From: JAABQG01 sp963726365
GTDB lineage: Bacteria > Pseudomonadota > Gammaproteobacteria > Burkholderiales > Burkholderiaceae_C
Reading direction: 5' to 3'
Assembly (NCBI GenBank): GCA_963726365.1
Contig: CAVSCI010000020.1
Location: forward strand, 62,001 to 126,000
Length of the DNA stretch: 64,000 nucleotides
Shown: positions 45,654-53,996 of the stretch, in pieces
Layout: each line of letters begins with the position of its first letter
How positions within the stretch are numbered: the stretch's first letter is position 1
The notes under the pieces: generated by a model
Database searches by the model: none
What the model was told of the DNA's origin: nothing
The model's input: only the letters and a program-made list of their open reading frames with translations
Position numbers and translations under genes: made by a program

Positions 45654-46577
45654 ATGGTGCGACGCAGCAAGCAGAATCCGGCGGAAGGCTTGATGGATCT
45701 CGCGGCCCGGGTGCCATGGTGGGTCGGTGTCATTCTCGCGGTCATCAGCTACCTGGCCCTGCATGCCTACGCGGCGCTGCCGGTGGTCCCGCCAAGCGGC
45801 CCGACCGCCGGCCTCATGACGGCCGTGACCGGGCGCGGGCTCGCCACCGCCGGACAGGTCCTGTTTCCCCTGCTTTTCCTGCTGTGCGCCGCAGTGTCGG
45901 CGTTCAGGCGCAGAGGGGCGGGGCAGGGGCACACCTCCGCCGCCAACCGCAATGACGACGTGGCGCGCATGCCATGGCGCCAGTTCGAGGTGCTGGTGGG
46001 CGAATATTTCCGCCGCCAGGGTTTCGCGTCGATGGACGGCGCCGGCGGGCTGGACGGCGGGGTGGACGTTGTGCTGAAAAATGGCGCCGACCGCTACCTG
46101 GTGCGGTGCAAGTACTGGCGCGCGATGCGTGTGGACGTGCAGGCCGTGCGCGATCTGTATGGTGCGATGGCCGCGCAGCATGTGGTCGGCGCCTATATCG
46201 TCACCTCCGGCGACTTCACCGACGAGGCGCGAAAATTTGCCGAAGCGCGGGAAATGAGGCTGATCGACGGCAGGACCCTGCTGCTCGGCATCCGCGTGCC
46301 GGCCGCCGCTGGGCCGGCGTCCGTGCCCTACGCCGAAGCCAGGGCGGCGACAGCCGCGCCCTCGGATTTTCCGCAGGACGGGGCAGCGCCGGCGATGGTT
46401 GAAGCGCCCGTCCGGTCCGTGCCACTGTGTCCGCTGTGCGGCGCCACGATGGTCCAGCGCGTCGTCGGCAGCGGCCGCAACGCCGGCAAACGCTTCTGGG
46501 GATGCGGCCGTTTTCGCGAAACGAAATGCCAGGGTACGAGGGCGATTCGGTCGTCAAGCCCCGGAGTCGCGCCATGA
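45654..46577 (+). CDS. Membrane-anchored Mrr-like restriction endonuclease with topoisomerase-type zinc finger
   Basis: A 307-residue protein. Two N-terminal membrane helices (about 21-44 and 64-84), then an Mrr_cat nuclease domain (about 100-210): MPWRQFEVLVGEYFRRQGF, GLDGGVDVVLKN and YLVRCKYWR supply the E, D and CK of a PD-(D/E)xK site. The C-terminal C4 zinc finger (CPLCGATMV, FWGCGRF, CQG) is of the topoisomerase I type and should bind DNA. A known but poorly studied architecture. No methyltransferase partner lies nearby, so it may cut modified or damaged DNA, or serve repair rather than restriction. Confidence 0.85.
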   Translation: MVRRSKQNPAEGLMDLAARVPWWVGVILAVISYLALHAYAALPVVPPSGPTAGLMTAVTGRGLATAGQVLFPLLFLLCAAVSAFRRRGAGQGHTSAANRNDDVARMPWRQFEVLVGEYFRRQGFASMDGAGGLDGGVDVVLKNGADRYLVRCKYWRAMRVDVQAVRDLYGAMAAQHVVGAYIVTSGDFTDEARKFAEAREMRLIDGRTLLLGIRVPAAAGPASVPYAEARAATAAPSDFPQDGAAPAMVEAPVRSVPLCPLCGATMVQRVVGSGRNAGKRFWGCGRFRETKCQGTRAIRSSSPGVAP

Positions 46578-46651
46578 AGCACCCATTTGCCGACCTCATG
46601 GATCTTCAGGTTGAAGAGAGGCTCAAGCGCACTGCGGCCTCAGCTGGTTGA
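46574..46651 (+). CDS. Putative 25-residue ORF overlapping the nuclease gene
   Basis: The ATG overlaps the nuclease stop (ATGA) and encodes MKHPFADLMDLQVEERLKRT plus five more residues. No domain is recognised and it may be chance; the overlap and the soluble amphipathic composition are the only support. Confidence 0.2.
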   Translation: MKHPFADLMDLQVEERLKRTAASAG

Positions 46652-46708
46652 CGCGGCGCTTAACAGGAGATTTCAATGCCATGGTACCCGATTCACAGGA
46701 GATTCTTC

Positions 46709-47890
46709 ATGAAATTACGCTTCAATCTGAAACTGGTGCTGGGCACCCTGGTGCTGGCGGGTCTTGCGGCCTGCGGCGGCGGTGGTGGTGGCAGCGATGT
46801 CACTTTCGCGGGTGCAGCGAATGGCACATTGCGCGTAGCGCTCACCGATGCGCCGACCTGCGGCTATGACGCCGTGAACGTCACGATCCAGAAGGTTCGC
46901 GTGCACCAGAGCAGCAGTGCCAGCGACACGGCCAGCGGCTGGGCCGAAGTGGTCCTGAGCCCTGCCCGCCGCGTCAACCTGTTGACACTGACCAATGGTG
47001 TGCTGGACGAACTCGGCCAGACGCCCTTGCCCGCAGGCAAGTACACGCAACTCCGGATGGTGCTGGCCGACAACGACAGCGCCCATCCGCTGGCCAATTC
47101 CGTGGTGCCGACCGGCGGGACCGAGACGGCCCTCAAGACACCGAGCGGCCAGCAATCCGGTGTCAAGACCAACATCAACATCGACATCGCCGCCAACAAG
47201 ATGGCCGATTTCGTCCTCGATTTCGACGCCTGCAAATCGGTGGTAGTCGCGGGCAACTCGGGGCAATACCTGCTGAAACCGGTGGTCACCGTGATTCCTC
47301 GCTATGTGTCCGGCGTCTCGGGCTTCGTGGATGCGACCCTGGTCAATGGCAGCACCAGCGTGTCATTGCAGCAAGGCGGTGTGGTGATCAAAGCCACCAC
47401 GCCAGGCAGTACCGGCCAGTTTCTGCTCCAGCCGGTTGCACCGGGCAGCTACACACTGGTGCTGACGGCGCCGGGGCGCACCACGGAGATTGTCACCAGC
47501 GTGCCGGTGACCACCGACACAGTGACACCCATCAACGCTTCGGGCACCGCGCTCAATCCGACGGCCTCGGCCAGCGGGACCGTGAACGGTACGGCCACGA
47601 CAGGAACCCTGGTCCGCGTGTTGCAGCCGCTGACGGTGGGCACCACCGTCGAGATCGCTGGCAGCTTTGTTGACGACATCACGGGCTCTTACAGCTATCC
47701 GCTGGTCGTGAACGCCCCGCGGGTCGCACCCTATGTGGCTGCGCCCGCTTCGCTGGTGTTTACCACCGACACCGCGGTGGCCGGCAGATACACACTCAAG
47801 GCCAGTTTGGCCGGGTTTACAGACAAGACGGCAGTGCTCGGCCCCTTGGCCTCTGGCGCCACGATCACGACCAACTTCGCGTTCCCTTGA
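46709..47890 (+). CDS. DUF4382 domain lipoprotein
   Basis: A 393-residue exported lipoprotein: start at ATG 46709 after CAGGAGA; lipobox LAGLAAC, followed by a Gly run. The DUF4382 domain covers about 40-180 (GTLRVALTDAPTCGYDAVNV, LPAGKYTQLRMVL, and a D-F-D-A-C-K-S strand); later repeats look like carboxypeptidase-regulatory or Ig-like beta sandwiches (FLLQPVAPGSYTLVLTAPG). Family members are surface or periplasmic proteins of unknown binding partner. Confidence 0.82.
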   Translation: MKLRFNLKLVLGTLVLAGLAACGGGGGGSDVTFAGAANGTLRVALTDAPTCGYDAVNVTIQKVRVHQSSSASDTASGWAEVVLSPARRVNLLTLTNGVLDELGQTPLPAGKYTQLRMVLADNDSAHPLANSVVPTGGTETALKTPSGQQSGVKTNINIDIAANKMADFVLDFDACKSVVVAGNSGQYLLKPVVTVIPRYVSGVSGFVDATLVNGSTSVSLQQGGVVIKATTPGSTGQFLLQPVAPGSYTLVLTAPGRTTEIVTSVPVTTDTVTPINASGTALNPTASASGTVNGTATTGTLVRVLQPLTVGTTVEIAGSFVDDITGSYSYPLVVNAPRVAPYVAAPASLVFTTDTAVAGRYTLKASLAGFTDKTAVLGPLASGATITTNFAFP

Positions 47891-47911
47891 AGCGGGGCAT
47901 GGATTGTTGAA

Positions 47912-47936
47912 GGGCGGCCGGGAACGGCCGCTCTTC
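47912..47936 (+). terminator. Terminator-like hairpin after the DUF4382 gene
   Basis: GCGGCCG, loop GGAA, CGGCCGC, then TCTTC. A 7-bp GC stem with a stable GNRA-like loop, 23 bases after the stop codon. The U tract is poor, so termination strength is uncertain. Confidence 0.5.
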
Positions 47937-47992
47937 ACTGCTGCCAGGGCATTTCAGTTGACGAATGTCAAGTCTGAGCGCTCAATCCGGTG

Positions 47993-48018
47993 GCAGCGGC
48001 CCAATTCCGGGCCGCTGC
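47993..48018 (+). promoter_or_regulatory. Perfect 10-bp hairpin in the leader of the small ABM-like gene
   Basis: GCAGCGGCCC and GGGCCGCTGC are perfect complements around AATTCC, ending about seven bases before the AGGAG ribosome site of the gene at 48037. No U tract follows, so it is not a typical terminator. It could stabilise mRNA, modulate initiation, or serve as a protein-binding palindrome. Confidence 0.4.
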
Positions 48019-48036
48019 AATCTTCAGGAGAACATC

Positions 48037-48348
48037 ATGGCGCAGACAATGCTTCAGTACGTTTTTACACCCACACCCGGCGCGGACATGCCCGCCTTGC
48101 TGGGCCTGATCAAGGAGTCCGCTGATCTTTGGCGAAAGCACGGGGCCCAGGTCAGCCTCTGGTCGGTTCAGGTCGGCGAGGTGGGCAACATGGTCTTCGC
48201 GTGCCGCTTCGATTCCTCGGCCAAGCTGGGGGCGACGCTGGACGCCGTCAATGCAGACCCGGCTTTTGCCGCCTGGCGAATCAGGAACATCAAGGCGGGA
48301 CTGGCGTCCTGGGTGCGCAGCAACCAGGCCTACGAGATCACCATCTGA
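48037..48348 (+). CDS. Small dimeric alpha/beta-barrel-like protein
   Basis: A 103-residue protein starting MAQTMLQYVFTPTPGADMPA with an AGGAG site upstream. The alternating pattern YVFTPTPG, SLWSVQVGEVGNMVFACRFD, DPAFAAWR resembles the ferredoxin-like dimeric alpha/beta barrel (NIPSNAP/ABM-like) group, where small monooxygenases or chaperone-like proteins occur. No catalytic residue is identifiable. The gene lies between the DUF4382 lipoprotein and the alpha/beta hydrolase genes. Confidence 0.6.
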   Translation: MAQTMLQYVFTPTPGADMPALLGLIKESADLWRKHGAQVSLWSVQVGEVGNMVFACRFDSSAKLGATLDAVNADPAFAAWRIRNIKAGLASWVRSNQAYEITI

Positions 48349-48437
48349 GCGCCGAATCTGAACTGCCCGCCGGTGGCCTATAGCCTTCAACTGATGGGCA
48401 GGTCAGCATCGCCTTGAACCGTTCCGGGAGTTCACCC

Positions 48438-49232
48438 ATGCCATTGGCTACCAACGGCAAGCAGAAGATCTTCTACGAAGACACCGGGGGCGAGTTGCCG
48501 GTCGTCGTTTTTTCACATGGCATTCTGATGGACCACGCCATGTTTGTGCCGCAGGTTGAAGCGTTTCGGGATCGCTACCGATGCATCAGCTGGGACGAGC
48601 GCGGCCATGGCCGAACCGCCACCGACGCATTGGCGCCGTTCACCTATTACGATGCCTCGGACGATCTGGTGCAGGTGTTGCATCACGCTGGCGTTGGCCG
48701 CGCCGTTCTAGCGGGGATGTCTCAGGGCGGCTACCTGTCTCTTCGCTGTGCCCTGCGGCATTCACCTGTCGTCCGCGCGCTCATATTGATCGATAGTCAG
48801 GCGCTGCCAGAGGATTCCAGGCGGGTGCAAAGATATCAGCAGATGGTGGGGGACTGGACCGCCCATGGGCTTTCCGATCAGACTGCTACGAATATCGCCA
48901 ACACCATCCTCGGTCCCGGCTGGACGGACGCTGAAATCTGGAAGAAGAAATGGAAGGCCATGCTGCCGGTCAATGTGGCGGGTGCCTTCGAGACGCTGTG
49001 TTCACGCGATGATGTTTCGGCAGCCCTGAGACAGATCGCTGTTCCCGCGTTGGTCGTTCATGGCGAAGCGGACAAGGCCATTGAGTTTCAGAATGCGGAG
49101 GCCATGCGCGCCATGCTGCCCAATGCGGGCGCGATGGTCTCGGTACCCGGCGCAGGTCATGCCCCCAACCTGACGCATCCTGATATCGTCAACGCGGCCA
49201 TCCTCGGATTCCTGGAGAACCTGCCGGGTTGA
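48438..49232 (+). CDS. Alpha/beta-fold hydrolase
   Basis: A 264-residue hydrolase. Oxyanion-hole strand VVVFSHGILMDH, the nucleophile elbow LAGMSQGGYLS (Ser in G-M-S-Q-G), the acid in VHGEADKAI and the catalytic His in GAGHAPNLTHP are all visible. The ATG at 48438 follows CGGGAG; upstream in-frame codons look noncoding. Similar to epoxide hydrolase, haloperoxidase or lactonase-type enzymes; the substrate cannot be read. Confidence 0.88.
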   Translation: MPLATNGKQKIFYEDTGGELPVVVFSHGILMDHAMFVPQVEAFRDRYRCISWDERGHGRTATDALAPFTYYDASDDLVQVLHHAGVGRAVLAGMSQGGYLSLRCALRHSPVVRALILIDSQALPEDSRRVQRYQQMVGDWTAHGLSDQTATNIANTILGPGWTDAEIWKKKWKAMLPVNVAGAFETLCSRDDVSAALRQIAVPALVVHGEADKAIEFQNAEAMRAMLPNAGAMVSVPGAGHAPNLTHPDIVNAAILGFLENLPG

Positions 49233-49350
49233 CGCCATCAAGGGAGGAGGGCTCGCGATAGGCGATTGCATTGACCCGTCGTCCTCACGCGCTGGCTCAC
49301 ACGATCGAGGTCTACCTTCGGGGCTCCACTTCACTTGAAAGGAAACTGTC

Positions 49351-49441
49351 ATGCCCAAATTTGTCATCGAACGCGCCATTTCCGGCGACCAGCGCCGCGC
49401 AGGTCATGACGACCATTGACCCGACCACGGCTGAAGCCTGA
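49351..49441 (+). pseudogene. Deletion remnant of a DUF4242 (small barrel) gene
   Basis: A GAAAGGAA ribosome site precedes an ATG that encodes MPKFVIERAISG, the typical DUF4242 N-terminus. The end, in another frame, encodes AAQVMTTIDPTTAEA, resembling the family's C-terminus. About 60 middle codons are missing and the frame is broken. The intact protein is normally about 90 residues. Too short to function. Confidence 0.65.
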
Positions 49442-49537
49442 GGCCGGTGTGAGCCGCAAGCGCCTCCGCGCTTCAGGCCTTCAAGTACCATCCCCACGAA
49501 CGCATTTCGCCCACCCCGGGCCCCAACGGAGAAAGCC

Positions 49538-49920
49538 ATGTTCAGTCATGTGATGGTCGGTGTCAGTGATCTTGAGGCCTCAGGAAGTTTTACGACGCGC
49601 TGCTCGGCACGCTGGGCATCGGCCCGGGCGTGGCCAACAAGGCCCGCTATTTCTACCGCAGCCCCACCGGCACCTTCGGCATCACCATTCCCATCAATGG
49701 GCAGCCCGCCACGCACGCCAATGGCGGAACGATCGGCTTCAATATGCAGTCGCCCGAGCAGGCGGATGCCTTCCATGCGGCGGGCGTGGCCCACGGCGGC
49801 ACCACCTGCGAAGATCCCCCGGGCTGGCGCGAGGGCGCGGCGGGCAAGCTCTACCTGGCCTACCTGCGCGACCCCGACGGCAACAAGCTCTGCGCGCTGT
49901 ACCGGCCCCCCGCCCAGTGA
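49538..49920 (+). CDS. VOC (glyoxalase/dioxygenase-fold) protein (one indel near 49582)
   Basis: It starts MFSHVMVGVSDLEAS at 49538; the frame then shifts and continues KFYDALLGTLGIGPG through RDPDGNKLCALYRPPAQ. Adding one base in CTCA-GGAAG near 49582 restores S-R-K-F-Y-D, the standard VOC sequence, and gives 127 residues. The paired beta-alpha-beta motifs and terminal DPDGN are typical of glyoxalase/bleomycin-resistance proteins. Substrate unknown. The deletion is probably a sequence error. Confidence 0.82.
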
Positions 49921-49964
49921 GGCCTTCCACGGCCCGGCTGTCTGTGCCTGGCCGCTGCCGCACA

Positions 49965-50576
49965 ATGGCCTCCATGCACCCGCTCCCTGGTTTGAATGCT
50001 GGTTCCTCTGCCGCCGTGCACCGGCGCCGCTGGCTGCTGGGCGCCGCGCTGGGGCTGGCACTGGCCGGCGCGGGCTGCAACGGCCCGTCGGGGTCGCGTG
50101 TCACGCTGTCGCTGGAGCAGATGCAGGAGAAGATGGCCACGCGCTTTCCCCGGCGTTATCCGGTGGCGGGGCTGGCCGAACTGAACCTGCAGACGCCGCG
50201 CCTGAACCTGCGGCCCGAACGCAACCGCATCAACGCCGTGATGGCCGTGGAAGCCAGTGGGCCGGTGCTACGCAACGCCGTTACCGGCAGCCTGGACCTG
50301 GACTTCGCCCTGCGCTTCGAGCCGGCCGACCAGACCGTGCGTGCCACCGAACTGCAGGTGAACGCGCTGCAGTTCGATGGCCTGCCGGCGCAGGCCTCCA
50401 CCCTGTTGGCCGGCCTGGGCCCCCAGTTGGCCCAGCAGGCGCTGCGCGAGGTGGTGCTGTACCAGGTGCGTCCCCAGGACCTGGCCCGGGCCGACCGACT
50501 GGGCCTGCAGCCCGGGCGCATCACCGTGACGGCGCAGGGCCTGGAGATCGAACTGGCCCCGAAGCCACAATCCTGA
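49965..50576 (+). CDS. DUF1439-like lipoprotein
   Basis: A 203-residue lipoprotein. RRRWLLGAALGLALAGAGC is the signal and lipobox; the mature part matches the DUF1439 pattern (SLEQMQEKMATRFPRRYPV, LNLRPERNRINAVMAVEA, GSLDLDFALRFEP), a lipid-binding-like SMP/TULIP-type beta sandwich found in YceB-like proteins. Start among two nearby ATGs is uncertain (49965 or 49974). It is followed closely by the small zinc-ribbon gene. Confidence 0.78.
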   Translation: MASMHPLPGLNAGSSAAVHRRRWLLGAALGLALAGAGCNGPSGSRVTLSLEQMQEKMATRFPRRYPVAGLAELNLQTPRLNLRPERNRINAVMAVEASGPVLRNAVTGSLDLDFALRFEPADQTVRATELQVNALQFDGLPAQASTLLAGLGPQLAQQALREVVLYQVRPQDLARADRLGLQPGRITVTAQGLEIELAPKPQS

Positions 50577-50586
50577 GGAAACCGAC

Positions 50587-50847
50587 ATGCGCAAAGAAGA
50601 GGCTCGACAGAGCGAACTGAAGAAGATGGAGCTGTGCGACTCATGCGCCGGCATCCAGCGCAACTGGCGCCGCGCGCCCGGGCATGCCGAACTGGTGCAA
50701 CGCGGCAACCGCAAGGAAGAGCGCGGCAGCGGCACCGTCACCATCACGCTGTACCAGTGCGACCGCTGCGGCACCGCGTGGGAGTACGAGAACGACAAGG
50801 CCAACCTGCACGCCGGCTGGTCGGTGGTGGGGCGACAGGCACCCTGA
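50587..50847 (+). CDS. Small zinc-ribbon protein
   Basis: An 86-residue basic protein with CDSCAGIQRNWRR and CDRCGTAWEYEND, two CxxC pairs that should bind one zinc. No other domain. It starts ten bases after the lipoprotein stop. Function unknown. Confidence 0.7.
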   Translation: MRKEEARQSELKKMELCDSCAGIQRNWRRAPGHAELVQRGNRKEERGSGTVTITLYQCDRCGTAWEYENDKANLHAGWSVVGRQAP

Positions 50848-50944
50848 CGTTTTCTGCCCGGAGCCTGCGGCGCCGGGCATGCGCCGGGCGTTTGATCGAC
50901 AATGCCACGCCCGGCTCTCCCGGCCCGTTTCAAGGACGAACTTC

Positions 50945-52385
50945 ATGACCTATCCCAACACCCAGCTCTTCATCAACGGCCAGTGGCAAGACGCCGCCAG
51001 CGGCAAGACCCTGGCCGTCTTCAACCCCGCCACTGGCCAGGAGATCGGCCGCGTGGCCCATGCCGGCATTGCCGACCTGGACGCGGCGCTGGCCGCTGCG
51101 CAAAAGGGCTTCGAGACCTGGCGCGACATGCCCGCCATCGAGCGCAGCAAGATCATGCGCCGCGCCGCCGCCCTGATGCGCGAGCGCGCCGGCGCCATCG
51201 CCCTGCTGTTGACGCAGGAGCAGGGCAAGCCGCTGGTGGAGGCCAAGGGAGAGACCCTGGCCGCCGCCGACATCATCGACTGGTTTGCCGACGAAGGCCT
51301 GCGCGTCTACGGCCGCATCGTGCCTTCGCGCTTCAACCTGGCGGCGCGCCAGATGGTGCTGAAAGACCCGGTCGGCCCGGTGGCGGCGTTCACGCCGTGG
51401 AACTTCCCCGTCAACCAGGTGGTTCGCAAGCTGGGCGCGGCGCTGGCCTGTGGCTGCTCGATGATCGTCAAGGCCGCCGAGGAAACCCCGGCCTCGCCGG
51501 CCGAGCTGATCCGCGCCTTCGCCGACGCGGGCCTGCCGCAGCGGCGTGCTGGGCCTGGTGTACGGCAACCCGGCCGAGATCTCCAGCTACCTGATCCCGC
51601 ACCCGGTGATCCGCAAGATCACCTTCACCGGCTCCACGCCGGTAGGCAAGCAGCTGGCCGCACTGGCCGGTCAGCACATGAAGCGTGTGACCATGGAGCT
51701 CGGCGGCCACGCGCCGGTCATCGTGGCCGAGGACGCCGACGTGGCGCTGGCCGTGAAGACGGCGGGCGGGGCCAAGTTCCGCAACGCCGGGCAGGTCTGC
51801 ATCTCGCCCACGCGCTTCCTGGTGCACGAGAGCATCCAGAACGAGTTCGCCGCTGCGCTGGTCAAACACGCCCAGGGGCTGAAGGTGGGCGACGGCGCCG
51901 CTGAGGGCACCACGATGGGCCCGCTGGCCAACCCGCGCCGCATCACCGCCATGGCCGAGTTCACGCAGGACGCGGTGAAGCACGGCGCCACCGTGGCAGC
52001 CGGCGGCGCGCGCATCGGCGACGTCGGCAACTTCTGGCAGCCCACCATCCTGACCGACGTGCCGCTGGGCGCCAAGGTCTTCAACGACGAGCCCTTCGGG
52101 CCCATGGCCGCGATCCGCCCCTTCAACACGCTGGATGAAGCCATCGCCGAGGCCAACCGCCTGCCCTTCGGCCTGGCGGGCTACGCCTTCACCAAGTCGC
52201 TGAAAAACGCCGACCTGCTGGCGCGCAGGGTCGAAGTCGGCATGCTGTGGGTCAACATGGCGGCCGCGCCCTCGGCCGAGGTGCCGTTTGGCGGCATCAA
52301 GGATTCCGGCTACGGCACCGAAGGCGGCCCCGAGGCGATGGACGCCTACCTGAACGTGCGGGCGGTGACGGTCATGAACGTCTGA
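50945..52385 (+). CDS. NAD(P)-dependent aldehyde dehydrogenase, GabD-like (one indel near 51542)
   Basis: It oxidises an aldehyde to a carboxylate. Start MTYPNTQLFINGQWQDAASG at 50945. Cofactor motif FTPWNFPVNQ, catalytic Glu in MELGGHAPVIV, nucleophile Cys in FRNAGQVCISPTRF, and C-terminal EVPFGGIKDSGYGTEGG. The frame changes at AGLPQ/GVLGLVYGNP; removing one base near 51542 gives 479 residues. Closest in pattern to succinate-semialdehyde dehydrogenases, but specificity is not certain. It faces the AraC-type regulator gene (convergent). Confidence 0.88.
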
Positions 52386-52400
52386 GGGTTGAGGCAGCCT

Positions 52401-53431
52401 TCAGCCGTTGGCATGCCGGCCCCTGGCCTGCGCCAGCAGCGCCTTGCGACGCACGCTGGCCGGTATGCCGTACTGCGCCTGGTGCCAGCGCGACAACGCA
52501 CTTGGCCCTGAAAAACCCAGCAGGTCGGCAATTTCGGCCATCGTGCGCGTGGGGTGCGCCAGGTAGCGCTCCGACAGTTCCAGCCGCGCCTGGTTGACCA
52601 GGCCGGAGAACGTCAGTCCGTCCCGCTCCAGATGCCGATGCACGGTGCGCCGGTCCACGCCCAGATGGCGGGCCACGTTCTCGACCGAACAGCGCCCGGT
52701 GGGCAGCAGGATGAGCACCAGCTGGCGCACCTCTTTGTCGATCGATTGCGGGTCCAGGCGACGGTGTGCTCCAGCTGCCGGCGCGCGTAGGCGGCCATCA
52801 CCGGGTCGGAGGAGGCGATGGGCGTGTCGAGGTCGCTGCTCTTGCAGACGATGCCATCGAACTCGCAGCCGAACTCCAGCGCCGGGCCGAACAGGCGGCG
52901 GTGCAGGCTCAGGTCCACCGGGCTCTGGTGCACGAAGCACACCCGGCGCGGCCACCAGTCGTCGCCCAGGAAGATGCGCAGCACGCGCATCACCGCGCCC
53001 AGGGAGAGCTCCACCGACTGGTGCATGGCGCCGCGCTCGTTGACGACCAGGTCCTGGCGGATGGTGGCCAGGCCGCCGGATTCCTCGATGCGCAGCAGCA
53101 GCGACTCGTTGTGCACGCGCATGTACTGGGCAATGATGTCCATCAGCGTGGCGCACCGTGGGGGCGTCGCGCGCCACCATGCCGAGCTGGCCCAGGATCG
53201 ACAGGCGCCGGGTCTCCGCCATGCGCAGCCCGAAATTCTCGACGCCGGACAGGGCGGCCGAATCCTCCAGCAGACGCCGCACCGCCGTGGCGGGAATCTT
53301 CAGGTCGCGCTCGACCAGACAGGCCTGGCTCAGGCCCACCGAGCTGGACCATCTGGTACGGGTCCAGCCCCACGCTGCGGGCAATTTCAGCGTAGTTCGT
53401 GAGGACGGCGGAGCGAACCAGGTTCGGTCAT
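52401..53431 (-). CDS. AraC-family transcriptional regulator (four apparent indels)
   Basis: Start at ATG 53431. Reading across frames gives LVRSAVLTNYAEIARSVGLD, then SSVGLSQACLVERDLKIPA, then TLMDIIAQYMRVHNESLLL, then LDPQSIDKEVRQLVLILLPT. This is an Arabinose_bd-type N-terminal domain followed by the AraC double HTH (HLGVDRRTVHRHLERDGLTF, MAEIADLLGFSGPSALSRWH). Required corrections: insertions near 53418, 53350 and 53152 and one deletion near 52765; the corrected gene is exactly 343 codons. It is divergent from the CMD-BKACE operon, which it probably controls. Confidence 0.82.
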
Positions 53432-53537
53432 GGGGTTTTGCGGGGGGTGTCCCGAAATGCTAAATCCATGTCCCGCAATGTCAATCAGGGTTGGGCCCGG
53501 GCCGAAATAATTCGCTCCATCGAACCCAGGAGACCCG

Positions 53538-53960
53538 ATGCCAGCAGCCACCCCAGCCCCCGACACAGCCACCCCGCTGTGCGACCACCTGCGCCGCACC
53601 GGCGAGTGGAATCCCAACTGGACGCCTTTTGCCGAACTGGACCCGGAGTGGACCGAGCGCTTCATGGCCATGGGGCTCAAGCCCATGCTGGACAAGGTGC
53701 TGGACGCCAGGACCATCGAGTTCATCGCGATTGCGGTGGATGCGTCCTGCACCCACATGTACGCGCCGGGCGTTCGCCGCCACATCCGCAAGGCACTGGA
53801 GCTCGGCGCCACGCCGGAAGAAATCACGGCGGTGCTGCAGCTCACCAGCGTATTGGGCATTCACACCATGAGTCTCGGCGCTCCGATTCTGCAGGAGGAA
53901 CTGGCCGCCTCCAAGGTGCGCTCCGGCGCGCAAGTCCATAGCCAGACCGTTCACGCCTGA
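53538..53960 (+). CDS. Carboxymuconolactone decarboxylase-family protein
   Basis: A 140-residue AhpD-like protein: TIEFIAIAVDASCTHMYAPG, VRRHIRKALELGATPEEI, VLQLTSVLGIHTMSLGAPIL. The CMD core is present with one Cys in place of the CxxC pair, so peroxidase-type redox activity is unlikely; a decarboxylase, lactonase or binding role is open. First gene of the rightward operon and about 100 bases from the regulator start. Confidence 0.85.
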   Translation: MPAATPAPDTATPLCDHLRRTGEWNPNWTPFAELDPEWTERFMAMGLKPMLDKVLDARTIEFIAIAVDASCTHMYAPGVRRHIRKALELGATPEEITAVLQLTSVLGIHTMSLGAPILQEELAASKVRSGAQVHSQTVHA

Positions 53961-53996
53961 TCCCTGTTCTCCATCTTTCTTATCAAGGACCTCACC

